Shown piece by piece: positions 24,992 through 33,931 of a stretch of 64,000 nucleotides of DNA (positions within the stretch are counted from its first letter, which is position 1; the number at the start of each line of letters is the position of its first letter). The stretch covers positions 1-64,000 of the forward strand of contig NZ_JABWCV010000013.1 in assembly GCF_013371085.1 (NCBI RefSeq), given 5' to 3'. A program made the translations under genes and the position numbers. Source of the stretch: Vreelandella maris (lineage in GTDB: Bacteria > Pseudomonadota > Gammaproteobacteria > Pseudomonadales > Halomonadaceae). Below the pieces are notes generated by a model. That model saw only the letters and a program-made list of their open reading frames with translations. It was not told where the DNA came from and did no database searches.

Positions 24992-25342
24992 ATGACGCAA
25001 CTAACAGGCAAGGCCACGGTGAAAGTCGACGGATCGGAGATGCTCACCGACGTCGACTCAACCCTCAACGTGGGGGGCGTAAGCCGTGAATTCATGACCG
25101 GGCCAAACGGTGTCCAGGGTTACCGGGAGACGTACGAGGCCCCCTCGCTGTCGTCCACCGTGCGCCATACCGCCGATACCGATTTGATCGCCCTAGGCCG
25201 CATCAAAGGTGCCACGGTGCTCTTTACCACCGATACCAATGACACCTACGTGCTTCGCCGGGCGGCGGTCACTGAAACCGTCGAGTTATCTGGGGGCAAC
25301 ATCCGCCTCAACTGGGGCGGCATGGGCGTGGAGAGACTTTAA
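24992..25342 (+). CDS. M: Tail tube protein (Mu gpM-like)
   Basis: 116 aa. Tail tube family: LTGKATVKVDGSEMLTDVDSTLNVGG, REFMTGPNGVQGYRETYEAPSLSSTV, GATVLFTTDTNDTYVLRRAAVTETVELSGG. Length matches Mu M (118). It forms the inner tube of the contractile tail. Overlaps the chaperone gene by 1 base. Confidence 0.93.
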   Translation: MTQLTGKATVKVDGSEMLTDVDSTLNVGGVSREFMTGPNGVQGYRETYEAPSLSSTVRHTADTDLIALGRIKGATVLFTTDTNDTYVLRRAAVTETVELSGGNIRLNWGGMGVERL

Positions 25343-25779
25343 TGGCAGGCACCGAAATTAACGTACCGCTGATCCACGGCCTCAAAATTGGCGAAGCCGT
25401 TTGTAAAGACGCGAAGCTGCGTGAAGCCACCGCGGGCGATGTGCTCGACGCCCAGGAAGCCGCCGAGCGGCTGATGATGGTACCGACGCAAAACGGCATT
25501 GAACCCATGCTGGTGGTCAGCCCTTCCCGCGTGGGTGTTGAAGTACTGCGCCGCCAGATCGTCAGTATCGGTGACGTCTCAGGCCCGCTGGATCTCAAGC
25601 TGATGCACAGGCTCCACCCCGAAGACCTCAACCTGCTGCTGGCCAAGAGCGAGCAGCTCGACGGCGCTGCCGTTGCTCAGACCCAGGAGGGAACCACACA
25701 GCGGGGGCGAGGCGATAGCGATCGCCCAGCATCTGACGGGGCTGATGTGGGCGATCGCAACACGCACGGGGTGGAGTGA
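25342..25779 (+). CDS. Tail assembly chaperone, short form (Mu gp41-like)
   Basis: 145 aa. The first 110 residues (MAGTEINVPLIHGLKIGEAV, KDAKLREATAGDVLDAQEAA, VLRRQIVSIGDVSGPLDLKLMHRLHPEDLNLLLAKSEQLDG) form the gpG/gp41-type tail chaperone that binds the tape measure. After the slippery site at 25702 the frame-0 product has only a polar, low-complexity tail (GDSDRPASDGADVGDRNTHG), as expected of the unshifted form. Confidence 0.88.
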   Translation: MAGTEINVPLIHGLKIGEAVCKDAKLREATAGDVLDAQEAAERLMMVPTQNGIEPMLVVSPSRVGVEVLRRQIVSIGDVSGPLDLKLMHRLHPEDLNLLLAKSEQLDGAAVAQTQEGTTQRGRGDSDRPASDGADVGDRNTHGVE

Positions 25780-25843
25780 AGCCGAACAACGCGGCATGAC
25801 GCTGCGTCGGCTGCTCGGCTATTTAAACAAGGCCAGGAGATAA
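25342..25843 (+). CDS. Tail chaperone, -2 frameshift fusion (gp41-gp42 type)
   Basis: A second open frame continues past the short form: SGGEAIAIAQHLTGLMWAIA, then TRTGWSEAEQRGMTLRRLLG, then YLNKARR and TAA at 25841-25843. It has no good start of its own. The frames are joined at CGGGGGCGA (25702-25710). A glycyl-tRNA on GGG (25705-25707) can slip back two bases to GGG (25703-25705) with perfect pairing, and decoding resumes at 25706. The joined product is about 167 aa. A -2 shift in this gene pair is, to my knowledge, reported for Mu; here it is deduced from sequence. Confidence 0.75.
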
Positions 25844-25844
25844 C

Positions 25845-27707
25845 ATGAGCGAATTGCGCGCCAGTGTGGTGATGGATCTGCGCGGCAACCTCGAACGGCA
25901 GTCACGCCGTTATGAGGGGGCCATGCGTACCATGGCCAACAACGGCCAACGCCACATGACCCGCTTGCAGCGCGTCACCAGCGGTGTTGGGCGTACGCTC
26001 GACCGCGTCGGCAACCGCTGGATGGCGCTGGCCACCGGTGCGGCGGGCTTCGGCACGGTGCGCAACCTGGTCAACCTGGAGGAACGCTTCACCCGCCTGG
26101 GCATTCAATCCCAAAAAAGCGCAGAAGAAATGGAAGAACTGCGCCGCCAAATCTTCGATACCGCCCGCGAGCCGGATATTCGCGTTGACCCTTCACAAAT
26201 CACCGGGGCTATCGAAGCCATCGTCGAGAAAACCGGCGACCTGGAATTTGCCCGAGAGAACATCCGCAATATCGCCATGGCCATCTCCGCGACCGGGGCT
26301 GAAGGCGGCAACATCGGCGAGATCCTAGCCGAGTTCCAGAAGATGGACATACGCGGCATGGATGCGGTGCTGCAATCTATCGACACCCTAAACGAGCAGG
26401 GCAAGGCCGGTGCCTTCACCTTGCAGAACCTGGCATCGCTGGGCCCTCGCGTGGTCACCGCCTACACCGCCCTGGGCCGCCAAGGGCCAGAAGCTATACG
26501 CGAGATGGGTGCCGCGCTTCAGGTTATCCGCCAAGGTACCGGCAGCTCTGAGCAAGCGGCCACCGCGTTCGAGGCGTTGCTACGCACCTTTCAGGACGCT
26601 GAAAAGGCCAAAGAGCTGGCCCGTAAAAGCGGTGTGCAGATCTTCGATCCTGAGGAACTGGCGCGTGGCCGCGAGATTTTGCGCCCCATCAATGAGCTGA
26701 TAGTCGAGATCGTCGAAGCGGCTGAGGGTCGCACCTCACGCCTTTCCGAAATATTCGATGCCGAAGCCATGCGCTCCTTCAATGCTGCGCTGGGTGAGTA
26801 CAACCGCACCGGCACAGTCGAAAGCATGGATCGCTTCTTTCAAGTGCAGGGCGATGGCACTACCACTATGGGCGACTCCGCCCGTGCCGCCGAAACGGCG
26901 GCGGGGTCTGTTCGCAACCTTTCAAGTGCCTGGCAAGACTTCGCCGACACCAACCTGAGCGAGTACATCCAGGACGCTGCCGATGCGCTGAACAGCCTGG
27001 ATCAAGCAACCGTCGACCGTTGGCTAAAGATTGCCGGTATCACCGCAGGCGGCGTGGCAGGCCTTTATGCGCTGCGCTCGCTGGGCCGTTTAGGTGCAGA
27101 CCTAGGCCGTGGCGCTGGTGTGCTGAGAAACCGTTCAACGTCCGGCGGCATTAGTGGTGGGCTTGGTGCCGCAAGCAGCATGACGCCCGTGCCGGTGTTC
27201 GTGACCAATCTGGGCGGTCTGGGTGGCGGTGGATCGTCCGGTCGTAACGGTGGCATGCGCAAGGGTGGCGGCTTTACGCCGCCCACCTCCCGTACGGGCG
27301 GCAGCCCTTCAGCGCCGCCGAGCGCATCACGGCCTACGCTTTCCAGTCGTGCGCTGAGCGCCGCGTCAAGAGTGAGTAACGGTTCCGCCGTAGCGGTTGG
27401 CCGTTCGCTTCCCGCCGTCAGTACGGTGCTGGCAGCTCAGGGAATCGGCGGGCTGATTGAAGACGCTGTGGAGCGTACAGAAACAGGCGGCAGAGTCGGC
27501 AACTACGTGGAGCTAGCCAGGGAAACCGCCAAGCAAGCGGTCATGGAGTATGGGCGTAGCTCCGTGAACACCTTCCGCGAAGCTGGTGAAAGCGTGCTCA
27601 GAATCTTCGTTGACCAGGACGGCAGGGTTAAAGACGCCCGCGCTGAGCGGGGTCAGGGCGGGCCGGAGATTGATGTGGATCTAGGTAACTGGGGGACCTG
27701 GCCGTGA
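25845..27707 (+). CDS. Tail tape measure protein
   Basis: 620 aa, which sets tail length. It opens with RASVVMDLRGNLERQSRRYEGAMRTMANNG and a helical region (1-380) typical of TP901-type tape measures (DLEFARENIRNIAMAISATGAEGGNIGEILAEFQKMDIRGMDAVLQ). A short hydrophobic patch (IAGITAGGVAGLYALRSLG, about 390-408) may insert in the host membrane. A Gly/Ser/Pro-rich segment (430-520) follows. It starts one base after the chaperone fusion ends. The leftward cargo gene lies directly after it. Confidence 0.92.
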   Translation: MSELRASVVMDLRGNLERQSRRYEGAMRTMANNGQRHMTRLQRVTSGVGRTLDRVGNRWMALATGAAGFGTVRNLVNLEERFTRLGIQSQKSAEEMEELRRQIFDTAREPDIRVDPSQITGAIEAIVEKTGDLEFARENIRNIAMAISATGAEGGNIGEILAEFQKMDIRGMDAVLQSIDTLNEQGKAGAFTLQNLASLGPRVVTAYTALGRQGPEAIREMGAALQVIRQGTGSSEQAATAFEALLRTFQDAEKAKELARKSGVQIFDPEELARGREILRPINELIVEIVEAAEGRTSRLSEIFDAEAMRSFNAALGEYNRTGTVESMDRFFQVQGDGTTTMGDSARAAETAAGSVRNLSSAWQDFADTNLSEYIQDAADALNSLDQATVDRWLKIAGITAGGVAGLYALRSLGRLGADLGRGAGVLRNRSTSGGISGGLGAASSMTPVPVFVTNLGGLGGGGSSGRNGGMRKGGGFTPPTSRTGGSPSAPPSASRPTLSSRALSAASRVSNGSAVAVGRSLPAVSTVLAAQGIGGLIEDAVERTETGGRVGNYVELARETAKQAVMEYGRSSVNTFREAGESVLRIFVDQDGRVKDARAERGQGGPEIDVDLGNWGTWP

Positions 27708-27709
27708 GA

Positions 27710-28150
27710 TTAGCTTTCGTGCAAATCAGGATGCCTACCCTCTGCAAGCTTCAGCAAGTTGACGCTGGAAGTGCCGCTATCTGCATCGCTACTCACTTGG
27801 ATCAGCAGCGTTACATCATAGTTGGAGTAGTAGACAGACTCCCAATAAGTGCCGTTAGCACCGTAGTCGCACATGCCGTGATCTTGCATTCCATTGGAGC
27901 AATCAAGGAATTCATATTCTCCAGCACTGCCAAGCTCGCTTTGCCCCTTGGCATCGACCCATTCGCTGTAACCGTACTCGTGGTCGTACTCCAAACCCAG
28001 GTCACTGGCCAGTTGCCGATAGTCTGCCAGGTTCTCCTGGTTGACCTGAATAGCGGCACCGCTATTGCCTTCAGCGTTAACAACACCCGCCATGAGGCTC
28101 AGTGCCAAACCGCCTGCAATAGCGGTGATATGAAGCATGTGTTTGACCAT
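27710..28150 (-). CDS. Secreted protein of unknown function, antisense cargo gene in tail cluster
   Basis: 146 aa. It has a clean signal peptide (MVKHMLHITAIAGGLALSLM, then AGVVNA, cleavage before EG), then an acidic, tyrosine-rich mature protein with two cysteines (FLDCSNGMQDHGMCDYG) that could form a disulfide. AAGGGAGAAG lies just before the ATG at 28150. It is the only leftward gene in the late region, occupying exactly the gap between tape measure and gene N, so it likely has its own promoter and is expressed in the lysogen. No family is recognised; a lysogenic-conversion role is inferred from position and signal peptide. Confidence 0.75.
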   Translation of the reverse strand: MVKHMLHITAIAGGLALSLMAGVVNAEGNSGAAIQVNQENLADYRQLASDLGLEYDHEYGYSEWVDAKGQSELGSAGEYEFLDCSNGMQDHGMCDYGANGTYWESVYYSNYDVTLLIQVSSDADSGTSSVNLLKLAEGRHPDLHES

Positions 28151-28185
28151 TTTTCTTCTCCCTTGCGTCAACGGAGTGTAGCCCA

Positions 28186-29349
28186 ATGAGCTGGCGTGAT
28201 CGAATCGGCGATGGTGTTGCTGTGTTTCGCGGCGTCATCCTGTACCTGGAACGCGGCTCCATAAGCCCTGGCCGCCGTGTACAGGTACATGAGTACCCGC
28301 TGCGCGATGAGCCCTACGTTGAAGACCTGGGGCGCAAGGCCCGCCCGTGGCAGATTACCGGCTACCTGCTGGGCGAAGATTACGACGTCGAGCGCAACCA
28401 GTTGGCGGATGCCCTAGAGCTGCCCGGCGCGTTTGAAATACGCCACAGCTACTACGGCACCCATCGCGTTGTGCTGATCGACGATCCTCGCATCACCGAA
28501 ACCACCCGCGAAGGCGGCATGGCCCGTGTGAGCTTCACGGTGCTGCGCGCCGACGATGCCCCACGCTACCCACTGGCCGTGGCGGATACCCAGCAAGTGG
28601 TCGGTGCCGCCGCTGAGTCGTCACGCCTGGCGATTCTGGATGAATTCATCGCAGCGTACGAGATCGTCGAGCTGGCCGTTGACCGGGTCGAGGCCATTGA
28701 GGCCACGATCCTGGGCGCGATCAGCGAAATCGAAGGAATTATCGGTGGTGTCACCGGCACCATCAGCCGCTTGATTCGTACTCCCGCCGAGCTGGGCGCG
28801 GCGATTCTTTCCAGCATTGGCCAGATCAAGAACATGTTCGGCGAGCCGGGGCGTGCGCTGGGTGTTTATCGCGCGATGTTTGGCACTGATAACGGCCAGG
28901 TAGCCAGCGTGCCGCCGAGCGCACCGGCACCGCAAGCCACCCAGATACGCGCCCAGAATGCCGCCGTTGCCTTGGTGCGCCGCGCGTCAGCGATTGAACT
29001 GGCCGCTGCCAGTGCCGAGTGGCGCTACCCCACGCGGGAAGCCGCCAGCGAAACATTGGAAGCGGTGCATCTGGGCATTACCGAGCAGATCAGCGGCAGC
29101 GTGCCACCACTACCACAAACCACCCAACGCCTGGTGAGCTTGCGCGCCGCTGCCGTGCAGGATCTCCGCCGTCGCGGTACCGCGCTGCCTTCTCTCAAGT
29201 ACTACACCCCCGGCGCGCGCCTGCCTGCCTTGGTGCTGGCCCACCGCCTCTACGGCGACGCCCGCCGCGACGGTGACATCATTAGCCGCAACCGCGTGCG
29301 CCACCCTGGTGATGTTCCCGCCGATCGGTTGGAGGTGCTGAGTGAGTGA
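28186..29349 (+). CDS. N: DNA circularisation protein (Mu gpN-like)
   Basis: 387 aa. The N-terminal 100 residues (WRDRIGDGVAVFRGVILYLE, RRVQVHEYPLRDEPYVEDLGRKARPWQITGYLLGEDYDVERNQLADAL) are the gpN domain. In Mu, N binds injected DNA ends, and it is also a tail component. The remainder is helical. GGAG upstream of ATG at 28186. Its start is back to back with the leftward secreted-protein gene. Confidence 0.9.
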   Translation: MSWRDRIGDGVAVFRGVILYLERGSISPGRRVQVHEYPLRDEPYVEDLGRKARPWQITGYLLGEDYDVERNQLADALELPGAFEIRHSYYGTHRVVLIDDPRITETTREGGMARVSFTVLRADDAPRYPLAVADTQQVVGAAAESSRLAILDEFIAAYEIVELAVDRVEAIEATILGAISEIEGIIGGVTGTISRLIRTPAELGAAILSSIGQIKNMFGEPGRALGVYRAMFGTDNGQVASVPPSAPAPQATQIRAQNAAVALVRRASAIELAAASAEWRYPTREAASETLEAVHLGITEQISGSVPPLPQTTQRLVSLRAAAVQDLRRRGTALPSLKYYTPGARLPALVLAHRLYGDARRDGDIISRNRVRHPGDVPADRLEVLSE

Positions 29350-30394
29350 ACTTGCGCTAATCGTTGACGGCACCCGCCACCTGGGCTGGAAAGAGATCCA
29401 GATACGCCGCAGCTTGGATGCCATGGCAGATTCGTTCGAGCTGGTGCTCTCTGAAAAGTGGGCCGAGCGCGAGGGCTCTACCACCGCACCGCGCCGCCTG
29501 CGCACCGGGGCACCGGTGGTAGTGGAGATTGACGGCGAACCAGTAATCACTGGCCATATTGACGACGTACTACCCAGCTACGACGCCCGCTCGCACAGCC
29601 TGGTCGTCTCGGGTCGCTCCAAAACCGCCGACCTGGTCGATTCATCCAGCACCGCTCAGCCCTGGGCGACCGGCCAAACCGTGCTGCAAGTTGCCCGCCG
29701 TGTGGCCGAGCCGTTCGGCATTGAAGTCATAGCAGAGGTCGACGTCGGCGCGCCGCTTAGGGCGCTTGAAGTCGAGCCGGGACAAACCTACGGCGAGGCA
29801 TTGATACAGATCGCGAGCTATCGCGCCCTGCTATTGGTCGCCGATGAGCAAGGTCGCCTGGTGATCACCCGCCCTCCGCGCGCCACGCTGAAAACCGAGC
29901 TTGCCCTGGGCGAAAACATTCGCGTGGCCCGTGGCCGGTTTTCCGACCGCGACCGTTTCGGTGAAGTGATAGTCCAGGGCCAAGGGGCGGCTGATGACAC
30001 TTGGTTTGGTGCCCCAGCCAGCGGCGCCTCTGGCCGTGCCAAAGATGACGGCATCAAACGCCACCGGCCCACGCTGGTGCTCTGCGATACCAGCACCGAC
30101 TCATCATCGTGCAGCCAGCGTGCCGAGTGGGAAGTGCGCCGCCGCTGGGGGCAATCGCGCGGCATTACCTACACCGTGGCTGGCTGGCGGCATCAAGAAG
30201 GCCTATGGCGGCCCGGTGACCTGGTGCCGATTCGTGATCAGTGGATGTTCGACGAACCCGTTGAATGGCTGATTACCGAAGTGCAGCTGCTGCTCGATGA
30301 GCGCGGCGAACGCGCGGAGATCCGCGTGGCCCCGCAAAGCAGCTACGACATTGAAGCCGCATCAGAACCGGAACGGGAGAGCGACGTATGGTAG
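29342..30394 (+). CDS. P: Baseplate hub protein (Mu gpP/gp44-like)
   Basis: 350 aa. Hub protein of the gp27 type at the centre of the baseplate. Landmarks: RHLGWKEIQIRRSLDAMADSFELVLSEKW, PVVVEIDGEPVITGHIDDVLPSYDARSHSLVVSGRSKTADLVDSS, and the C-terminal RPGDLVPIRDQWM. GTG start at 29342 overlaps the preceding gene by 8 bases, giving translational coupling. Length matches Mu gp44 (379). Confidence 0.92.
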   Translation: MSELALIVDGTRHLGWKEIQIRRSLDAMADSFELVLSEKWAEREGSTTAPRRLRTGAPVVVEIDGEPVITGHIDDVLPSYDARSHSLVVSGRSKTADLVDSSSTAQPWATGQTVLQVARRVAEPFGIEVIAEVDVGAPLRALEVEPGQTYGEALIQIASYRALLLVADEQGRLVITRPPRATLKTELALGENIRVARGRFSDRDRFGEVIVQGQGAADDTWFGAPASGASGRAKDDGIKRHRPTLVLCDTSTDSSSCSQRAEWEVRRRWGQSRGITYTVAGWRHQEGLWRPGDLVPIRDQWMFDEPVEWLITEVQLLLDERGERAEIRVAPQSSYDIEAASEPERESDVW

Positions 30395-30975
30395 GCCGCG
30401 AGACAACCAAGCTGCTCAGCCCGCTGTGGCGTCGACTGCGCCTGTTGATTAGCCGCGCGGTGGTCACCCGCACCGACAGTGCCAAAGGGCTGCAAATTCT
30501 CCAACTCGACCTGTTGCGCGACGAAACCCGCGAAGTGGAACACATCGAGTCCTATGGCTTCACCGCTCGCCCGCTACAAGGGGCCGAAGCCATCGCCGCT
30601 GCGGTGGGTGGTGCCCGTGGCCACCTAGTGGCGTTGCTGACCACCGACCGCCGCTACCGCAAGAAAGGGCTAGCTGAAGGTGAAGTCGCGCTCTACACGG
30701 ATGAAGGCGACGAACTGGTGTTTAACCGGGGCCGCATCGTGCGTTTAAACGCCGGTTCAGCAGTCGAGGTCACCGCTCCCAAGGTGACGATCACTGCCAG
30801 CACTTCAATCACTCTGGCTACCCCGGATGTGTTCGCCACCGGCAACATCAAGGCCCAGGGGGATATCAGCGACGGCACCGGCAGCATGCAGGGCATGCGC
30901 GATACCTACAACGGCCACAATCACCCAGGCGACAGCGGTGGTACCACCAACAAACCCAACCAGGAGATGAGCTAA
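30388..30975 (+). CDS. Baseplate spike protein V (Mu gp45-like)
   Basis: 195 aa. OB-fold start (LWRRLRLLISRAVVTRTDSAKGLQILQLDLLRDETREVEHIESYGF) followed by a repeated beta region (VEVTAPKVTITASTSITLAT) and the end GTGSMQGMRDTYNGHNHPGD; the HNH-like GHNHPGD is the metal-binding tip feature of this family. It is the membrane-piercing spike. Overlaps both neighbours. Confidence 0.92.
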   Translation: MVGRETTKLLSPLWRRLRLLISRAVVTRTDSAKGLQILQLDLLRDETREVEHIESYGFTARPLQGAEAIAAAVGGARGHLVALLTTDRRYRKKGLAEGEVALYTDEGDELVFNRGRIVRLNAGSAVEVTAPKVTITASTSITLATPDVFATGNIKAQGDISDGTGSMQGMRDTYNGHNHPGDSGGTTNKPNQEMS

Positions 30976-31412
30976 TGGATATCACCCTGGATTGGCTTGA
31001 CCAGGCGTTGGACGTCGCGTTGATCGATGGCGACCTGGCCACCGACGAAGGCCTGCGCACTGCCGTAGCGCTCTCGCTGCTGTGCGATCGGCTCGCCGAA
31101 CCAGACGACATCATCCCCGACGGCACCGATAACCGGCGAGGCTGGTGGGCCGATGCCATCGCCGATGAAGATGGCGACCGCTGGGGCAGCCGCCTGTGGT
31201 TGTTAAACCGTGAAAAGACGCTGCCAGAAGTGCGCCGCCGCGCCGAGGCCTACGCCTACGAGGCGCTCGCCTGGTTACTCGAAGATGGCGTAGCAACCGA
31301 GATTGACGTTACCGCCGAGACCCTTGATCGCGACGTGTTGTGGCTGCGCCCCATCATTAAACGCGGCGATGGCAGCCGCCTCGCCGACCGTTACCAGTAC
31401 GTGTGGAGTTAA
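30975..31412 (+). CDS. GP46 family baseplate protein
   Basis: 145 aa. Mu gp46 family: LDQALDVALIDGDLATDEGLRTAVALSLLCDRLAEPDDIIPDG, then RRGWWADAI and GDRWGSRLWLLNREK. A baseplate wedge component of the gp25-like kind. Its start overlaps the stop of the spike gene by 1 base, and the J-like gene follows after 1 base. Confidence 0.92.
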   Translation: MDITLDWLDQALDVALIDGDLATDEGLRTAVALSLLCDRLAEPDDIIPDGTDNRRGWWADAIADEDGDRWGSRLWLLNREKTLPEVRRRAEAYAYEALAWLLEDGVATEIDVTAETLDRDVLWLRPIIKRGDGSRLADRYQYVWS

Positions 31413-31413
31413 T

Positions 31414-32472
31414 ATGCCCTGGCAATCCCCAACGCTAACCGAGCTTGCCGATCAGATCCGCGCCGATATGCGCGGACGGCTCCCCGACGCCAACCCAGCA
31501 CTACGCCGCGCCATGCTCCGCGTGATTGCCGATGTGGATGCCGGGGCCGTGCATGGTCTTTACGGCTATCTCGCCTGGCTGGCCAAGCAGCTGATTATCG
31601 ACACCGCCGAGGCCGAATGGCTCGAACGCTGGGCCAGCATCTGGCGCATCTACCGCCAGGGCGAAGTCGCAGCCACCGGCCCGGTGTTCATCATCGGCAA
31701 CCCCAGCGCGCAGCTGCTGGCGGGCGAGGAGTTCGAGAAAGACGGCATACGCTACACGCTTGATAGCACCGTTACCCTGGATGAAAGCGGCCAAGCGATC
31801 GGCGATGTGACCGCCGTTGATGCCGGTGATGAAGCCAACCTGGACGCCGGTGAAACACTGCGCCTGGTTCGTGCCGTCAGCGGCATCGACGGCGAAGCAA
31901 CCGTGGGTGACGACGGCCTCACCGGAGGCGCGGAGCGTGAACGCGACGAACGCCTGCGCGAACGCCTGCTGGAGCGCATACAGCGCCAGCCCCACGGCGG
32001 CAACGCCGACGACTACATCATGTGGGTACGCGAAGCCCACCCGGACATCACCCGCGTATGGGTATACCGCCACAAGCCCGACATCGGCGAAGTTACAGTA
32101 CGCTTTGTGTGCGGCGCCCTGGACGACATCATCCCCACCCCCGCCGTGGTGGATGCAGTTTTTGAGCATGTCGACGACGTTCGCCCGGTAACGGCACGCG
32201 GTTTTTATCCCGTTGCCCCAGAGAAAGCGCCTTTAAATCTGGCTATTCGTCTCACTCCGGACACCGCAGAAGCCCGCAGCCGTGTGCAGACTGCGCTGGA
32301 TGACTTCCTCGGCCAAACCGCCGAACCGGGCGGCACGCTCTACCGCGAGCAGCTCTCGGGCGTGATCTACGTCGCCGCTGGCGACAGCCGCCATAAGCTG
32401 GATAGCCCCTCAGCCGACGTCACCCACGGCGTTAACGACATCCCCGTGCGCGGAGTAATTTCATGGCTTTAA
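31414..32472 (+). CDS. Baseplate J-like protein (Mu gp47)
   Basis: 352 aa. J-like wedge protein: TLTELADQIRADMRGRLPDANPALRRAMLRVIADVDAGAVHGLYGYLAWL at the N-terminus, and GGAERERDERLRERLLERIQRQPHGGNADDYIMWVREAHPDITRVWVYRH in the conserved middle. The ATG at 31414 is preferred; an earlier in-frame ATG lies deep inside the gp46 gene. Overlaps the next gene by 10 bases. Confidence 0.93.
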   Translation: MPWQSPTLTELADQIRADMRGRLPDANPALRRAMLRVIADVDAGAVHGLYGYLAWLAKQLIIDTAEAEWLERWASIWRIYRQGEVAATGPVFIIGNPSAQLLAGEEFEKDGIRYTLDSTVTLDESGQAIGDVTAVDAGDEANLDAGETLRLVRAVSGIDGEATVGDDGLTGGAERERDERLRERLLERIQRQPHGGNADDYIMWVREAHPDITRVWVYRHKPDIGEVTVRFVCGALDDIIPTPAVVDAVFEHVDDVRPVTARGFYPVAPEKAPLNLAIRLTPDTAEARSRVQTALDDFLGQTAEPGGTLYREQLSGVIYVAAGDSRHKLDSPSADVTHGVNDIPVRGVISWL

Positions 32473-33059
32473 CCCGCGACGATTATGCCGATCAGCTCAA
32501 CGCGCTAACGCCGCCAGGCCGCGCGCTACCACGCGAGACAGACAGCCAATGGCAGCGGCTCACTCATGCCAGAGCGGGGGCGTTTTCCCGTATTGACGGC
32601 CGTGCGGCAACGCTGCATGAGGAAGCCGACCCACGCACCACCTCGGAGCTGCTACCCGACTGGGAGCGTGTCACGGCCATGCCCGGCCCTTGCGTTATTG
32701 GCGAGCAAACCGTTAGCGAGCGGCAAGACGCGGTGGTACGCGTGCTCACCGGCACCGGCGGCGCATCACGACCCTACTTTATTGGCCTCGCAGCCGACCT
32801 CGGCTACGACATCGAGGTCGAGGACTACACCGCCCACACCGTCGGCAGTGACGTCAGCGAGCCGATGCGCAGCATCGATTGGCGCTGGGCCTGGACCATC
32901 CGCGCCGCTGAAGAAACCGTGCGAGCGCTGACCGTAAACAGCGGCGTCAACGAAGCCCTGGCCACCTGGGGCAATGAACGCCTCGAATGCGTATTTGAAC
33001 GACTCGCCCCAGCCCATTCCATCCTCATCTTCGCCTATGGAGAGCAAACCTCATGGTAG
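32463..33059 (+). CDS. DUF2313 (YmfQ) baseplate protein (Mu gp48-like)
   Basis: 198 aa, YmfQ family: YADQLNALTPPGRALPRETDSQWQRLTHARAGAFSRIDGRAATLHEEADPRTTSELLPDWERV at the start, then CVIGEQTVSERQDAVV. The family joins the baseplate to the fibre. Overlaps the fibre gene by 7 bases. Confidence 0.9.
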   Translation: MALTRDDYADQLNALTPPGRALPRETDSQWQRLTHARAGAFSRIDGRAATLHEEADPRTTSELLPDWERVTAMPGPCVIGEQTVSERQDAVVRVLTGTGGASRPYFIGLAADLGYDIEVEDYTAHTVGSDVSEPMRSIDWRWAWTIRAAEETVRALTVNSGVNEALATWGNERLECVFERLAPAHSILIFAYGEQTSW

Positions 33060-33919
33060 ATCGCGTCTATCAACGCAACACCTCGGACTCGGCGCCCCAG
33101 CCACCAACTAACCCAAGCATCGGCTACCCCACCGGTGGTAACCCCGCCCAGGGTGTACCCGCAACGATCCCAGGCCCGTACTGGTACCACATGATTACCG
33201 AGAGCCTGCGGCGCGTCGTCGTGGAAGCAGGCCTGACCCCGGATCATGAGGATCTGGATCAGCTGCTTGGCGCTATTAAATCAAGTGGTCAGTTCGCCGA
33301 CTATAGCGAGGGACGCACATACGCAACCGGGGAAACCTGCCGAGGCAGCGACGGCCACTTCTACGAATTCTACGACCGCGACCAGGAAGGCATTGTCCAA
33401 GGCGCCGCCCCCACCGACCCGCTGAATAGACCGCATATCTGGATGCGCTGGGACGGCGTGCGCCCCGCCACGGTCATCGAGTGGCGAAGCGAAACGCTCC
33501 CTGAGGGTTATGTAACCCTCATCGGCGACGATATTAGCCGCAATGATTACAGACGCATTTGGGATGCTTGGGGCACTACCCACGGCGCGGGCGATGGCGT
33601 CGCGACATTTGGCACGCCAGACGACAATGACAATTTCAAACGCGGATGGGATTTTGGCACGTCTGGGCGTGGGTTAGCTGAGCATCAAACAGATGCGCTG
33701 CAGAACATTACTGGAGCGTTTGCCAGAGTGGCGTCACATCCAATTAACGGTATGAGCGTTTCTGGAGCGTTCCAAGCGGATCAGCAGGGGGCGGGGGTAG
33801 ACACATCAACAGGCAACAATGACACATGGAACGTGAGTTTTAATGCTAGTCGTGTGGCACGCACAGCTAACGAAACACGCGGCATGAACAACGCCGTCAT
33901 CTATCTAGCCAAAATTTAA
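33053..33919 (+). CDS. Tail fibre protein with collar domain
   Basis: 288 aa, short for a Mu fibre (Mu S, about 500). The N-terminus (PPTNPSIGYPTGGNPAQGVPATIPGPYWYHMITESLRRVV) is the attachment part. A carbohydrate-binding-like segment (YSEGRTYATGETCRGSDGHFYEFYD) follows, then a tail-collar domain (LPEGYVTLIGDDISRNDYRRIWDAWG, GVATFGTPDDNDNFKRGWDFGTSGRGLAEHQ), and a receptor-binding tip with NETRGMNNAVIYLAKI. The last 80 codons are A+T-richer, a usual sign of tip exchange. Confidence 0.88.
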   Translation: MVDRVYQRNTSDSAPQPPTNPSIGYPTGGNPAQGVPATIPGPYWYHMITESLRRVVVEAGLTPDHEDLDQLLGAIKSSGQFADYSEGRTYATGETCRGSDGHFYEFYDRDQEGIVQGAAPTDPLNRPHIWMRWDGVRPATVIEWRSETLPEGYVTLIGDDISRNDYRRIWDAWGTTHGAGDGVATFGTPDDNDNFKRGWDFGTSGRGLAEHQTDALQNITGAFARVASHPINGMSVSGAFQADQQGAGVDTSTGNNDTWNVSFNASRVARTANETRGMNNAVIYLAKI

Positions 33920-33931
33920 ACGAGGCCCGCT

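Noticed and set aside
27704..28189. Rightward frame opposite the secreted-protein gene, which would keep all tail genes on one strand
   Set aside because: The leftward frame has a proper signal peptide, ribosome site and composition; the rightward one has no recognisable pattern and no ribosome site.
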